The notes below the pieces were generated by a model. The model made no database searches and was not told the DNA's origin. It saw nothing but the letters and a program-made list of their open reading frames with translations. Source: Candidatus Izemoplasma sp. (GTDB lineage: Bacteria; Bacillota_I; Bacilli_A; Izemoplasmatales; Izemoplasmataceae). Taken from it: a DNA stretch of 49,138 bases. This document shows, piece after piece, positions 17,330 to 26,108 of this stretch. Within the stretch, counting starts at the first letter, position 1; the number at the start of each line of letters is the position of its first letter. Location of the stretch: the NCBI GenBank assembly GCA_029939945.1, contig JAOZRX010000009.1, forward strand, positions 1 to 49,138, given 5' to 3'. The position numbers and the translations under genes are program-made.

Positions 17330-19487
17330 ACTATTATTAGTAATACTTACATTACTATTTACAATGAGTTTAGCAGCTTGTAAAGAAGATGAAATACCTG
17401 TAATAGTAGATAACTTTAATTATGATTTATTTACACCTACAGATATTTTAGATTGTGGTTATGAAATGGAAAACTACTATGGTGATGAAATAGAAATGAC
17501 TAATTTTGTTGTTGAAAATGCAATTGTTTTTGGAGATTCAGATAATTTCATTAACATTTGTAAAGATCCAACAAATAATCCAATTGTATTAAAAGACAAT
17601 CTAATAAGATCATTTAAGATTGAAGTCGGATTTGATAATATTTATCCAATCAAAGAGATGATTTTAACTAATTTCTTAATAGATCCAGACATGGCTTTAA
17701 AAGAAATAGATATTGAAATCTCACTGGATGGATATGCTTATACCAAATTGTTTGATGACTATAGTTTAATTAATACAGGTGATTCAGTAAATGTAATAGA
17801 TTTTGAAGATACACCTGCAAAATCTATAAAGATTTCATTTTCTGCAACTCCTGGAACTGGTAACTATGGAAGTGAGTTTTTCGGACTAAATGATTTAAGT
17901 TTCTTCTTGGGCGATGGATTAATCGTCATAGAAGATGAAGAATGGACTAATACTTTTGAAAGATATTCAGGATGGACTGGAGCTGACGGTGTATTTTCAT
18001 TTAACTTAACTAATGGTAATGATTATATTGGAGCTGATTACGATACAACTGGATTTATCTTTAGTGATACATTTATAGGTGAAATAAATACTGATACAAT
18101 TAGAAGAATTAATCCAGTTATGGTAAATAATACTCTTGGATACTATGATGGAAGTACTAATATATTTGATGGTACATCGTTCGACTATAAAATAGGGCTT
18201 AGTGATGTTCCTGTAAGTGTCTTTGCACCTGATGAATATATTGGATATCATGAAAGCAACCTAATAAACATGGTTGGATTAGACAATTACAGTGGACCTT
18301 TAGCTTTGTTTACCAATCAAGGTGAAGGTAACATGTGGCTTAGTGAAGATTATGATAATCAAGAAATTGTAATTGATTTGCTTGATTCTTATGATTTAGG
18401 AGATATTTATTTTTGGAATTATAATGATAATACAAGTTTAGGTATTAAAGATTTTGGTCTATATACTTCAACTGATAATGTTATTTGGGAAAAAGTTGAC
18501 GACTTCCAGCTTGATGAAGCCTCAGGTGAGGACTTGGTTGAATTTACAAATACATTAGATTTAACTGGTAATACAGCTAGATATATTAAAATAATTATTC
18601 ACACTAATTATCAACTTATACCTACTCAAGTAGGACTTGGGAAAATAATGATTTTTAATAGTGATGATGAATATCTCTTTGGAAAAGTTAGTACAACTTC
18701 AACAGATGATGAATTAGTTGGATTAGAAAACACATCTAGACTGTGGCTTCAAGATGGAGTAGTACTTGGGGATTTCCTTTATGTATATCCAATCTTAGTT
18801 AAAGATTTTGAAGGATTTTTCAAAGTATTTAAAGTTGATATGTTAAAAATACCAATAGTTGATGAAACTCTTGACTATGAAAATGTTGTTTATTTTGATA
18901 CACCTTTACAACATACAACTAGTGATGGTGGAACTATTTACTATGGTGCAGGATTATTAAACTTATCTGCTTCAAGTGGATATGATAATCCAGATGGATA
19001 TGTCTATCTTTATGGTTATAAGGATTTAAACGGAAGAAAATTAACAGTTGCTAGATTCCTTCCTGAAAATATTGAAGATTTTAATAAGTATGAATTTTAC
19101 GATGGAACAACTTGGTCTAATGACATAAATGATTCATTTGGAATGATAGACAAAGTATCACCAGAGTTAAGTGTATCTTATATCCAAGAAGGAATGTTTG
19201 CAGGTAAATATATGTTAGTTGTAATGGAAAATACAACAAGTGGTAATGTAACATATGCGCTCAGTGATAATCCTTATGGACCTTTTAGTGACTATACATT
19301 GCTATACCAAACTTATGAAAATGAGTATTTAGATTGCTTTACATATAATGCAAAAATGCATCCTCATCTAACTGAACCTGGTGAATTTTTAATTTCTTAC
19401 AATGTTAATACATATAACTGGACCCAGCTTTCAGATGCAAGAATATACCGTCCAAGATTCTTAAGGTTAATTGAAGTAAAACATTGA
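17316..19487 (+). CDS. Large lipoprotein with propeller-like GH domain (DUF5005/DUF4185-like) and discoidin-like insert
   Basis: A 723-residue secreted lipoprotein with a type II signal peptide and lipobox LAAC (Cys22). Residues roughly 35-190 and 330-440 look like F5/8 type C (discoidin) modules. The remaining parts carry repeated motifs SGWTGADGVFSF, FSDTFIG, NPVMVNNT, LWLQDGVV and a C-terminal YNVNTYN...YRPRFLRL, suggesting a five-bladed propeller hydrolase. Two proteins at 35628 and 37475 share these motifs but lack a signal. The start overlaps the preceding gene by 14 bases. It probably binds or cuts a glycan at the cell surface; I cannot assign a reaction. Confidence 0.7.
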   Translation: MMKNKLLLVILTLLFTMSLAACKEDEIPVIVDNFNYDLFTPTDILDCGYEMENYYGDEIEMTNFVVENAIVFGDSDNFINICKDPTNNPIVLKDNLIRSFKIEVGFDNIYPIKEMILTNFLIDPDMALKEIDIEISLDGYAYTKLFDDYSLINTGDSVNVIDFEDTPAKSIKISFSATPGTGNYGSEFFGLNDLSFFLGDGLIVIEDEEWTNTFERYSGWTGADGVFSFNLTNGNDYIGADYDTTGFIFSDTFIGEINTDTIRRINPVMVNNTLGYYDGSTNIFDGTSFDYKIGLSDVPVSVFAPDEYIGYHESNLINMVGLDNYSGPLALFTNQGEGNMWLSEDYDNQEIVIDLLDSYDLGDIYFWNYNDNTSLGIKDFGLYTSTDNVIWEKVDDFQLDEASGEDLVEFTNTLDLTGNTARYIKIIIHTNYQLIPTQVGLGKIMIFNSDDEYLFGKVSTTSTDDELVGLENTSRLWLQDGVVLGDFLYVYPILVKDFEGFFKVFKVDMLKIPIVDETLDYENVVYFDTPLQHTTSDGGTIYYGAGLLNLSASSGYDNPDGYVYLYGYKDLNGRKLTVARFLPENIEDFNKYEFYDGTTWSNDINDSFGMIDKVSPELSVSYIQEGMFAGKYMLVVMENTTSGNVTYALSDNPYGPFSDYTLLYQTYENEYLDCFTYNAKMHPHLTEPGEFLISYNVNTYNWTQLSDARIYRPRFLRLIEVKH

Positions 19488-19493
19488 TAATAA

Positions 19494-19528
19494 AAAAAGT
19501 TTGGATAGGTTTTCTATCTAAACTTTTT
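19494..19528. terminator. Bidirectional terminator
   Basis: A 15-bp stem (19494-19508 with 19514-19528, one G-T pair) around GTTTT, flanked by A and T runs, separates the lipoprotein gene from the convergent DUF4432 gene. Confidence 0.85.
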
Positions 19529-20515
19529 AATACTAATATTTAAGTTAAACTCCTTCTTTTCAAATGGTTCTATATATTTTAGTAAATTATCTTTTTTAGC
19601 TTGCATTCTACCTAGAGGATAATTAGTTGAAGGCTCGATACCTAAAACGTAATCTCCTTCACCCATCATTTTCCATTCGAGTAAAATTGGTAATTCTGAT
19701 TTATTGAATGTAATTCTAGTTCCGAATCCTAACTCTTTATTAACTATTTCACCATATACTTTTTCTTCTTCAAAGAATTCATGGTAAAAAACTTGTTCAT
19801 TATAGCTATGAATTGGGTCTTCAAAGGAATTATATGTTTTTATTCTTTTTAAAGCCTCTTCATCTCTAGCTGTAATAGTAGAAGTAGACTTTTTAAAAAT
19901 AGAATTCTTACTAAGTAGTGGATATCCGAAATTGAAATGATAAAGCAACATTAATGGAACTTTCTGAAAACCAAGATTTTCTACTTCATCATGGATATCT
20001 ATATCGAGTGAATTAAGTTTTGTAGTTATTGTTCTTTTTAAGATGATATTTTCACCAAATAGTTTAGTTTCACTAATTTTACCAGTGATTTTTATAACAA
20101 ATTCATCATTAATCCATTCCTTTGTAATGTTGACATCACTTGCTGGAGTATTAGAATATCTTCCATGCATTCCTAAATAGTTTCCTTTTTCAGTACTATC
20201 TGCACCCATATACGTTAATCCGCAAGTAGTTAACAATCCTCCAGTGAAGTTTCTTAAGAACCCTTTATTTGCTTCTTCATATAAATGAGGAGATACAATT
20301 CCGTTATTTGAGATATAAGAAATAGCATTTCCATTATAACTTGCTTGAGCTATATCTAGACCTCTACTTGGAACAACAGTAAAGGTTAAACCTGAACCTG
20401 TATAAACATTGATGATAATAACACCATCATCTTTTCCACCAATTATCCTCGACATCAATGCATCACAAATTTGGCTAATATTTCCGGTATGTTTAAGTGT
20501 ATCTAACTTATTCAT
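19514..20515 (-). CDS. DUF4432 / galactose-mutarotase-like protein
   Basis: A 333-residue beta-sandwich protein of the aldose 1-epimerase superfamily, DUF4432 type. Segments FTVVPSRGLDIAQ, GLTYMG, GMHGRYSNTPA and LGIEPSTNYPLGR are characteristic. Related proteins bind monosaccharides and may interconvert anomers. The ATG at 20515 overlaps the end of the DeoR gene by 8 bases, indicating coupled translation; the longer frame to 20551 would give 12 extra residues without a ribosome binding site. A sugar epimerase or mutarotase supporting the adjoining mannoside pathway is the likely role, by context only. Confidence 0.85.
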   Translation of the reverse strand: MNKLDTLKHTGNISQICDALMSRIIGGKDDGVIIINVYTGSGLTFTVVPSRGLDIAQASYNGNAISYISNNGIVSPHLYEEANKGFLRNFTGGLLTTCGLTYMGADSTEKGNYLGMHGRYSNTPASDVNITKEWINDEFVIKITGKISETKLFGENIILKRTITTKLNSLDIDIHDEVENLGFQKVPLMLLYHFNFGYPLLSKNSIFKKSTSTITARDEEALKRIKTYNSFEDPIHSYNEQVFYHEFFEEEKVYGEIVNKELGFGTRITFNKSELPILLEWKMMGEGDYVLGIEPSTNYPLGRMQAKKDNLLKYIEPFEKKEFNLNISIKKFR

Positions 20516-21266
20516 GAGTAACGCCAACATCATTTTTAACGCAAAATTCATAATATTCTTTAGATAGTTGTTGATCGGTAATTATCATGTCTACTTGGCT
20601 TATTTTACCGTATTTAACAAGTGATGATTGACCGAATTTTGAATTATCTACAAGTAAGAACGTTTTATTACTTGTTTCAAGACAGTGTCTCTTAATTTCA
20701 GCTTCAATAACCGTATAGTTAGTTAGTCCACTATCTAGAGAAATCCCAGAACTTGCGATAAATGACTTAGTAATATTTAAGTTTTGTAAGAAGTTTATAG
20801 CGTGGTATCCAGTAATAGAATTTGTTCGTTTATCTACTTCTCCACCTAATACAATTAAATTAATATTTTCAACATTAAATAATTTAAATATTACATAAAT
20901 GTTATTTGTAACAACTGTGATATTTTTATCCTTAATATATTCAGGCATATACATTGTTGTAGTACCTGCATCTATAAAGATAATATCGTTATCCTCAACA
21001 AAAGAAGCAGCTAAACGAGAAATTTTTTGTTTTTCAGCTTTTCTAATAGTATTTCTATCTTCGAATCCAATTAGTGTGTTAGATGATTTATTATTGATTG
21101 AAACACCACCATAGTGTTTAACAATAATTCCTCTAGCAACTAATTCGTCAATATCTCTTCTTATTGTGAAAATTGAAACATTAAATTTACTAGCTAAATC
21201 CTTTATAGACACGTTATTATGCTTCCCGACATAGTCAGCAACTTCATTTACTCTGTTTTCCTTCAT
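20508..21266 (-). CDS. DeoR family transcriptional regulator
   Basis: A 252-residue repressor with an N-terminal winged helix (VSIKDLASKFNVSIFTIRRD, residues about 18-37, then HYGGVS) and a C-terminal sugar-phosphate sensing domain of the DeoRC type with FIDAGTTT, VVTNN and GLTNYTVIEAEIK motifs. Effectors of this family are usually phosphorylated sugars such as tagatose or fructose phosphates. It is divergent from the aldolase-led operon and co-transcribed with the DUF4432 gene. It very likely represses both transcripts through the palindromes in the 156-base gap. Confidence 0.93.
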   Translation of the reverse strand: MKENRVNEVADYVGKHNNVSIKDLASKFNVSIFTIRRDIDELVARGIIVKHYGGVSINNKSSNTLIGFEDRNTIRKAEKQKISRLAASFVEDNDIIFIDAGTTTMYMPEYIKDKNITVVTNNIYVIFKLFNVENINLIVLGGEVDKRTNSITGYHAINFLQNLNITKSFIASSGISLDSGLTNYTVIEAEIKRHCLETSNKTFLLVDNSKFGQSSLVKYGKISQVDMIITDQQLSKEYYEFCVKNDVGVTHE

Positions 21267-21282
21267 ATGATCACCTCTTCAA

Positions 21283-21298
21283 TGTTATCATAATAACA
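21283..21298. promoter_or_regulatory. Palindrome in the DeoR/aldolase intergenic region (site 1)
   Basis: TGTTAT and ATAACA arms flank CATA, a 16-bp dyad 17 bases upstream of the deoR-like start. It is a candidate operator for the DeoR protein. Confidence 0.4.
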
Positions 21299-21357
21299 TA
21301 CTTTTGCAATAGTTTCAATCAATATCTGGTTATTTTATTATTAAATTATGCTTATTT

Positions 21358-21368
21358 TGATAATATCA
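21358..21368. promoter_or_regulatory. Palindrome abutting the aldolase promoter (site 2)
   Basis: TGATAATATCA is a perfect dyad around a central base and ends at the first base before the -35 hexamer of the large operon. A repressor or activator bound here would touch RNA polymerase. Confidence 0.4.
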
Positions 21369-21397
21369 TTGCAAGAATTTTGCTTATATTGTATAAT
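21369..21397 (+). promoter_or_regulatory. Promoter of the aldolase / corrinoid / GH38 operon
   Basis: TTGCAA (21369-21374) and a perfect TATAAT (21392-21397) with a 17-base spacer, 25 bases before the aldolase ATG. This is one of the best promoter matches in the window. Confidence 0.75.
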
Positions 21398-21422
21398 TTA
21401 ACCATAGAAGTGAGGTATATAT

Positions 21423-22265
21423 ATGACACTAGTAAGTTTAAAAGAAATACTTAAAAATGCCCAAGATGGTAAGTACGCAGTTATCGCAGGAAATTTAATT
21501 AATCTAGAAATGATCAAAGCTGGAATAAATACAGCTGAAAGATTAAAATCACCTTTGATCCTGCAAATTGCACCTGTGCAATTTGAAGCTGCTCCTTTAA
21601 AGTTTATTGGACCTATGATGGTTTCAATTGCTAAAAGAGCAAGTGTACCTGTGTGTGTTCATTTAGATCATGGATTTAAATTATCAGAGATTCAAGAAGC
21701 AATTGAACTCGGATTTTCATCTGTCATGATTGACGCATCAGCTTATGATTTTGAAGAAAATATAAGATTAACAAAAGAAGTTGTAGATTGTGCTAAAAAG
21801 CATGGTGTTTCTGTTGAAGCAGAACTTGGATGTGTTGGAGACGAGGGGGTAGCTGTTGATATGGAGAAAATTAAAGATAAATTGACAGTACCCTCTCTTG
21901 CAAAAGAGTTTGTTGAAAGAACTGGGTGTGATGCTTTAGCTGTTGCTATCGGTAATGCACATGGTCCATATATAAAAACTCCTAACCTTGACTTCCAGCG
22001 TTTAGAAGATATAAATAGTGCAGTAGATGTTCCTTTAGTACTTCATGGAGGTTCTGGAATAAGCAAAGAAGATTTCAGAAAATCAATTAGTTTAGGAATT
22101 ACGAAAGTCAATGTTGCAACTGCGATTCACCAAGCAGTTGGTAATGGAATAGCTTCTATTAATTATAAAGATTTCTTTAAGGCTAGTAAAGTAATTGAGA
22201 AAGAGGTAAGTGAAGTTATTGAAGCACACATGGATAACTTCATGAGCATTGGTAAAGCAAAATGA
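21423..22265 (+). CDS. fba: Class II ketose-bisphosphate aldolase (fructose/tagatose-bisphosphate aldolase)
   Basis: Zinc aldolase that splits fructose- or tagatose-1,6-bisphosphate into glyceraldehyde-3-phosphate and dihydroxyacetone phosphate. In 280 residues the expected ligands are visible: Asp82 and His83 in HLDHG, Glu134, His180 in GNAHGPYI and His208 in LHGGSG. It is of the FbaA/GatY/KbaY type; fructose and tagatose specificity cannot be told apart by eye. As first gene of the large operon with two PfkB kinases, it supplies the last step of a ketohexose pathway. GAGGT before the ATG is the ribosome binding site. Confidence 0.92.
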   Translation: MTLVSLKEILKNAQDGKYAVIAGNLINLEMIKAGINTAERLKSPLILQIAPVQFEAAPLKFIGPMMVSIAKRASVPVCVHLDHGFKLSEIQEAIELGFSSVMIDASAYDFEENIRLTKEVVDCAKKHGVSVEAELGCVGDEGVAVDMEKIKDKLTVPSLAKEFVERTGCDALAVAIGNAHGPYIKTPNLDFQRLEDINSAVDVPLVLHGGSGISKEDFRKSISLGITKVNVATAIHQAVGNGIASINYKDFFKASKVIEKEVSEVIEAHMDNFMSIGKAK

Positions 22266-23137
22266 AAAAAATATTTTATGATGTAGAAAGTGATTTAAAT
22301 TTAGCTATGAATTATCGTTGGGTTCAACCACCACAAATTGCGTACTTTGTTACAACTATGGATGAATTTGGAAATCTAAATTCAACACCAGTAACACTAG
22401 GTACTATGAATGCTGCAAGTTATTCAGAAAACTCACAACCTGCTGAATTCTATTACACATTTGCATTAAATAAAAAGGCTGTATTAACTGAAGGAAATAA
22501 AAATCATGTTCGTGATGGATTTGTTAATTTATTATCTTCAAATGAATGTGTGATTAGTTATATTGGCGTAGACAATATGCGTGAAAGTATTATTGCAAAT
22601 ATGCCTATTCCTAGAGGAATTAGTGAAATAGATGTTGCTGGACTTCATACGGTTCCAAGTAAAAATATAAGTGTTCCAAGCATATTAGAATGTCCTGTGA
22701 ATATCGAATGCAAAATCGTAAATAAAGTAGATATTGGAAGTCAATATCAGTTATATGTGGCCAAAGTAGTTGGAGTAAGTGTTGATGAAGAATATGTAAA
22801 AAAGGATACAAATTGGTTAGGAGTAGCACTTATTGATCCGTTATTTGAGATTAATATTACCGAAACAAAAGATGGGAATAAAAGATTAAATTATGGGCAA
22901 TTAGATTTCAATAAAATCAGTATTCCCGGTAATGATTTTGGTTCACATGTTGACTGGGTTGGTACCTTTGATCATTGGATTGAATCAGAAATGGAAAGAG
23001 GGAAAATTACCCAAGAAGAAGTAAATGAAATATTAGAATTAAGAAACAACTGGAAGAAATCTAGAAATCCAGTTAAGAATAAAGAAGTTAAAGATTTGTT
23101 AACTACCAAATTGAAAAAACTTGTTAGGAGGATATAA
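22262..23137 (+). CDS. Flavin reductase-like / FMN-binding split-barrel protein
   Basis: A 291-residue cytoplasmic protein whose N-terminal 190 residues resemble the flavin reductase-like FMN-binding split barrel (TPVTLGTMNAAS, FALNKKAVLTEGNKN, and VNLLSSNECVISYIG segments, as in flavoredoxin). The C-terminal 90 residues are charged and not recognised. It overlaps the aldolase stop by 4 bases and the next URO-D gene by 1. Supplying low-potential electrons to keep the corrinoid in Co(I), together with the RACo-like protein, is a reasonable inference. It could also be an oxidoreductase acting on a sugar-derived ligand. Confidence 0.72.
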   Translation: MKKIFYDVESDLNLAMNYRWVQPPQIAYFVTTMDEFGNLNSTPVTLGTMNAASYSENSQPAEFYYTFALNKKAVLTEGNKNHVRDGFVNLLSSNECVISYIGVDNMRESIIANMPIPRGISEIDVAGLHTVPSKNISVPSILECPVNIECKIVNKVDIGSQYQLYVAKVVGVSVDEEYVKKDTNWLGVALIDPLFEINITETKDGNKRLNYGQLDFNKISIPGNDFGSHVDWVGTFDHWIESEMERGKITQEEVNEILELRNNWKKSRNPVKNKEVKDLLTTKLKKLVRRI

Positions 23138-24231
23138 TGGTTTATCCGTTAAAGAATCCAAAGCCAGATATTAATTACTTTTTGGATGTAGTACATGGTA
23201 AAATAGAACCAGATAGAGTATTGCTTGGAGAACTTAAAGTAGATGACGAATTACTTGAAGTTATCTGTAAGGAAGTATTACATCGAGAATGGTTCCCAAG
23301 ACAAAAAAAGGATTTAATTAAAAGAGCACAATATTGGGATAATGTAATTGAAGTGTATTATCGCTTAGGTTATGATTTTGTAAGAGTAGGAAGAGCTATC
23401 ACTTTTCCAACCAAAGAATTTATCACACAAGAACTTGCAGTCGCAGGGATGACACAAAGAAAATGGGTTACTGAGGGTGATGGTGTAGTAACTGACAAAG
23501 AAAGCTTTGAGAGTTATGCCTGGCCTAAAGTAGAAGAAATTGATACTTGGGATTTCAGATATGTAGATGAACATTTACCTGAGGGTATGGGACTTGTTAT
23601 TGGACCTGCTAAAGGGATACTTGAAGTAGTAACTGAAATCATATTAGGGTTTACTGGAATGAGTTATATGTTATATGACGATCCTGATCTTGTTGAAGAA
23701 GTTTTTATTAAAACTGGAGATTTACTTTACGCAGTATATGAAAAAGCTGTGAAAGAAACCAACTGTGTTGGATTCTTTCAGGGGGATGATATGGGTTATA
23801 AAACAGGATTAATGTTTTCTAAAAAATTCTTGAAAAAATATGTTTTATCATGGCATAAGAGATTAGCGGATTTAGCTCATGAAAATGGACTTATCTATAT
23901 TATGCATTCTTGTGGTAACTTAAGAAAAATTGGAGACGAGATACTTGAACTAGGCGCAGATGTTAAACATTCATTTGAAGATAGCGCTTGGAGTGTATTT
24001 GATTATAAATTGGAATATGGAGAAAAAATTACCTTAATGGGTGGAGTTGATGTTGATAAACTAGCACGTTATGAGGAAAAAGCGCTAAAGGAATATTGTA
24101 ATAAAGTATTAGACGCATGTATGCCTGGAGGAAGATATATTTATGGTTCAGGAAACAGTGTTACTAATTATGTACCATTAAAAAATTATTTAACGATGTT
24201 AGAAGTTGGACTAAATTGGAAAAGAAAATAG
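23137..24231 (+). CDS. URO-D family methyltransferase-like protein (corrinoid-associated)
   Basis: A 364-residue TIM-barrel protein of the uroporphyrinogen decarboxylase superfamily, of the kind that moves methyl groups to or from corrinoid proteins. His257 and Cys259 in MHSCG match the zinc HxC motif of MtaA/CmuA enzymes, but the usual distal Cys in a GGGC segment is absent (here YGSGNSVTNYVP). The corrinoid carrier is encoded 12 bases downstream, and a second URO-D gene follows that. The start overlaps the preceding stop (TAATG). The substrate, possibly a methylated sugar, and the direction of transfer are inferred. Confidence 0.8.
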   Translation: MVYPLKNPKPDINYFLDVVHGKIEPDRVLLGELKVDDELLEVICKEVLHREWFPRQKKDLIKRAQYWDNVIEVYYRLGYDFVRVGRAITFPTKEFITQELAVAGMTQRKWVTEGDGVVTDKESFESYAWPKVEEIDTWDFRYVDEHLPEGMGLVIGPAKGILEVVTEIILGFTGMSYMLYDDPDLVEEVFIKTGDLLYAVYEKAVKETNCVGFFQGDDMGYKTGLMFSKKFLKKYVLSWHKRLADLAHENGLIYIMHSCGNLRKIGDEILELGADVKHSFEDSAWSVFDYKLEYGEKITLMGGVDVDKLARYEEKALKEYCNKVLDACMPGGRYIYGSGNSVTNYVPLKNYLTMLEVGLNWKRK

Positions 24232-24243
24232 GAGGAAATTATT

Positions 24244-24876
24244 ATGACTTTATTAGAGCAAATCTCAGAAGCATTAGTTGATGGGAATATGAAAAAAGTG
24301 ATTTTATTAGTTGAACAAGGATTAGAAGAAGGTGTTAGTGCACTTGATTTATTGAATAATGGATTAATTTTAGGAATGGATGAAATCGGAAAATTATGGA
24401 ACGAAGGAGAAATCTTTATTCCTGAAGTATTAGTTTCAGCAAGAGCAATGAACGCTGGGTCTAAAATACTTGAAAAAGTATTAGTATCTGATGGGTTTGA
24501 ACCTATTAGTAAAGTAGCCATTGGAACAGTAAAAGGAGATTTGCATGACATTGGTAAAAATCTAGTTGGAATGATGTTGAAAGGTAAAGGATTTGACGTT
24601 ATTGACTTAGGAGTAGACGTTAAGGCTGACCAATATATTGATGCAGTTAAAAATCAAGGAGCTGAATATATTGTTTGTTCATCATTGTTAACAACTACAA
24701 TGATGTACATGAAAGATATCGTTAAAGAATTTGAAAGCCAAGGACTAAGAAACGACGTTGTTATAGCATGTGGTGGAGCACCAGTTACTCAAGAATTTGC
24801 AACAGAAGTTGGCGCAGATGTTTATACAGATGACGCTGTTACTTTAGCACAAACATTTTTACAAATGTCACAATAG
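24244..24876 (+). CDS. Corrinoid (cobalamin-binding) methyl carrier protein, MtaC/MtbC type
   Basis: A 210-residue protein with the two domains of methyltransferase corrinoid proteins. Residues 1-85 form the helical methionine-synthase-type cap (LGMDEIGKLWNEGEIFIPEV). Residues 88-210 are the Rossmann-like B12 domain with GDLHDIGKNLV, in which His101 should coordinate cobalt from below, then VCSSLLTTTM and CGGAPVTQEFA. It carries the methyl group between a substrate methyltransferase and an acceptor enzyme. AGGAGG precedes its ATG. It sits between two URO-D genes, which are its probable partners, and within a sugar catabolic operon, which is unusual. Confidence 0.93.
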   Translation: MTLLEQISEALVDGNMKKVILLVEQGLEEGVSALDLLNNGLILGMDEIGKLWNEGEIFIPEVLVSARAMNAGSKILEKVLVSDGFEPISKVAIGTVKGDLHDIGKNLVGMMLKGKGFDVIDLGVDVKADQYIDAVKNQGAEYIVCSSLLTTTMMYMKDIVKEFESQGLRNDVVIACGGAPVTQEFATEVGADVYTDDAVTLAQTFLQMSQ

Positions 24877-24888
24877 GAGGTAACAAAT

Positions 24889-26106
24889 ATGGGATTAACT
24901 TCAAGAGAAAGAGTAAGATTAGCTCTCGAACATAAAGAAGCAGATAGAGTACCTATTGATTTTGGAGGAATGAGATCTACAGGTATTATGGCAATGGGAT
25001 ACAACAAACTTAAAGAATATTTAGGTATGAAAGATGGAGTTACTAAACTATATGATATTTACCAACAACTTGCTGAACCTGAAATGCAAATGGTTGATAG
25101 ATTTCATGGTGATGTAGTTCAACTTCATCGTCTTGAACCTGCTTTTGGTGTAAACATAAAAGAATGGAAAGACGGATTATTACCTGATGGGTCTAAATGT
25201 TTAGTACCTAAAGATTTTACAACTGTAATCAATGAATTTGGTGATCATGAATTCTATATCGGAGACATTTTATTTGCTAAAATGCCTGAAGGTGGATTCT
25301 ATTTTGATGTTGTCCATTTTCCTTATGCAGAGTGTAAAACAAAAGAGGATATAGATAAAATACCTTTACCATATATCACTGATGAAGAACTAGTCTTCTT
25401 AACTAAAGAAGCTAAAAGATTATATTATGAAACAGATAAAGCAATACTCGCTTCATTTGGGGGAAATATAATTGAAGCAGGAGAAGCTGATTGGGGATTT
25501 GAAAATTTCTTAATTAACGCAGTTGCTGAACCTGAGTTAATTCATCACTATCTTCAAAGGTTAACTGATTGTTATATGAGTAATCTGGAAAAATATATGA
25601 AAGCAGTAGGACAATATATTGATACAGTACAATTTGGTGATGATTTAGGAATGCAAGATTCAACACTCATCTCAAAAAGAATGTATCGTAAAATGATAAA
25701 ACCTTATCATTCTGTACAGTTTCAATATGTTAAGAAAAACTATCCTAAAGTAAAAGTATTCTTCCATTCATGTGGAGCAGTATATGATCTAATTCCTGAC
25801 TTAATCGAAGCAGGAGTTGAAGTATTAAATCCAATTCAACTCTCAGCAAAAGGAATGGACCCTGTTTTACTTAAAGAGAATTTTGGAGACGACCTTGTTT
25901 TTTGGGGTGGAGGAATCGATACACAACAAACATTAACTCATTGTAAAGTTGAAGAAATAGAAGATGAAGTAAAAAGATTGATTGATATTTTTGGAAAAGG
26001 TGGAGGTTTTGTTTTCACTCAAGTTCATAACATTCAATCGAATATATCACCACAAAAAGTTGTTGCTGTATATGATTCGGCATACAAACATGGTTGGTAC
26101 AAGTGA
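24889..26106 (+). CDS. URO-D family methyltransferase-like protein (corrinoid-associated)
   Basis: A 405-residue URO-D superfamily protein starting LTSRERVRLALEHKEADRVP, the typical opening of corrinoid-linked members. His293 and Cys295 in FHSCGAVY form the zinc HxC motif. The distal ligand is not the usual Cys; the corresponding end reads FVFTQVHNIQSNISP, where a His could serve. AGGAGG lies before the ATG, 12 bases after the corrinoid gene. It is clearly diverged from the protein at 23137, so the two may act on opposite sides of the corrinoid: one loading a methyl group, one unloading it. The acceptor is unknown. Confidence 0.82.
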   Translation: MGLTSRERVRLALEHKEADRVPIDFGGMRSTGIMAMGYNKLKEYLGMKDGVTKLYDIYQQLAEPEMQMVDRFHGDVVQLHRLEPAFGVNIKEWKDGLLPDGSKCLVPKDFTTVINEFGDHEFYIGDILFAKMPEGGFYFDVVHFPYAECKTKEDIDKIPLPYITDEELVFLTKEAKRLYYETDKAILASFGGNIIEAGEADWGFENFLINAVAEPELIHHYLQRLTDCYMSNLEKYMKAVGQYIDTVQFGDDLGMQDSTLISKRMYRKMIKPYHSVQFQYVKKNYPKVKVFFHSCGAVYDLIPDLIEAGVEVLNPIQLSAKGMDPVLLKENFGDDLVFWGGGIDTQQTLTHCKVEEIEDEVKRLIDIFGKGGGFVFTQVHNIQSNISPQKVVAVYDSAYKHGWYK

Positions 26107-26108
26107 TA

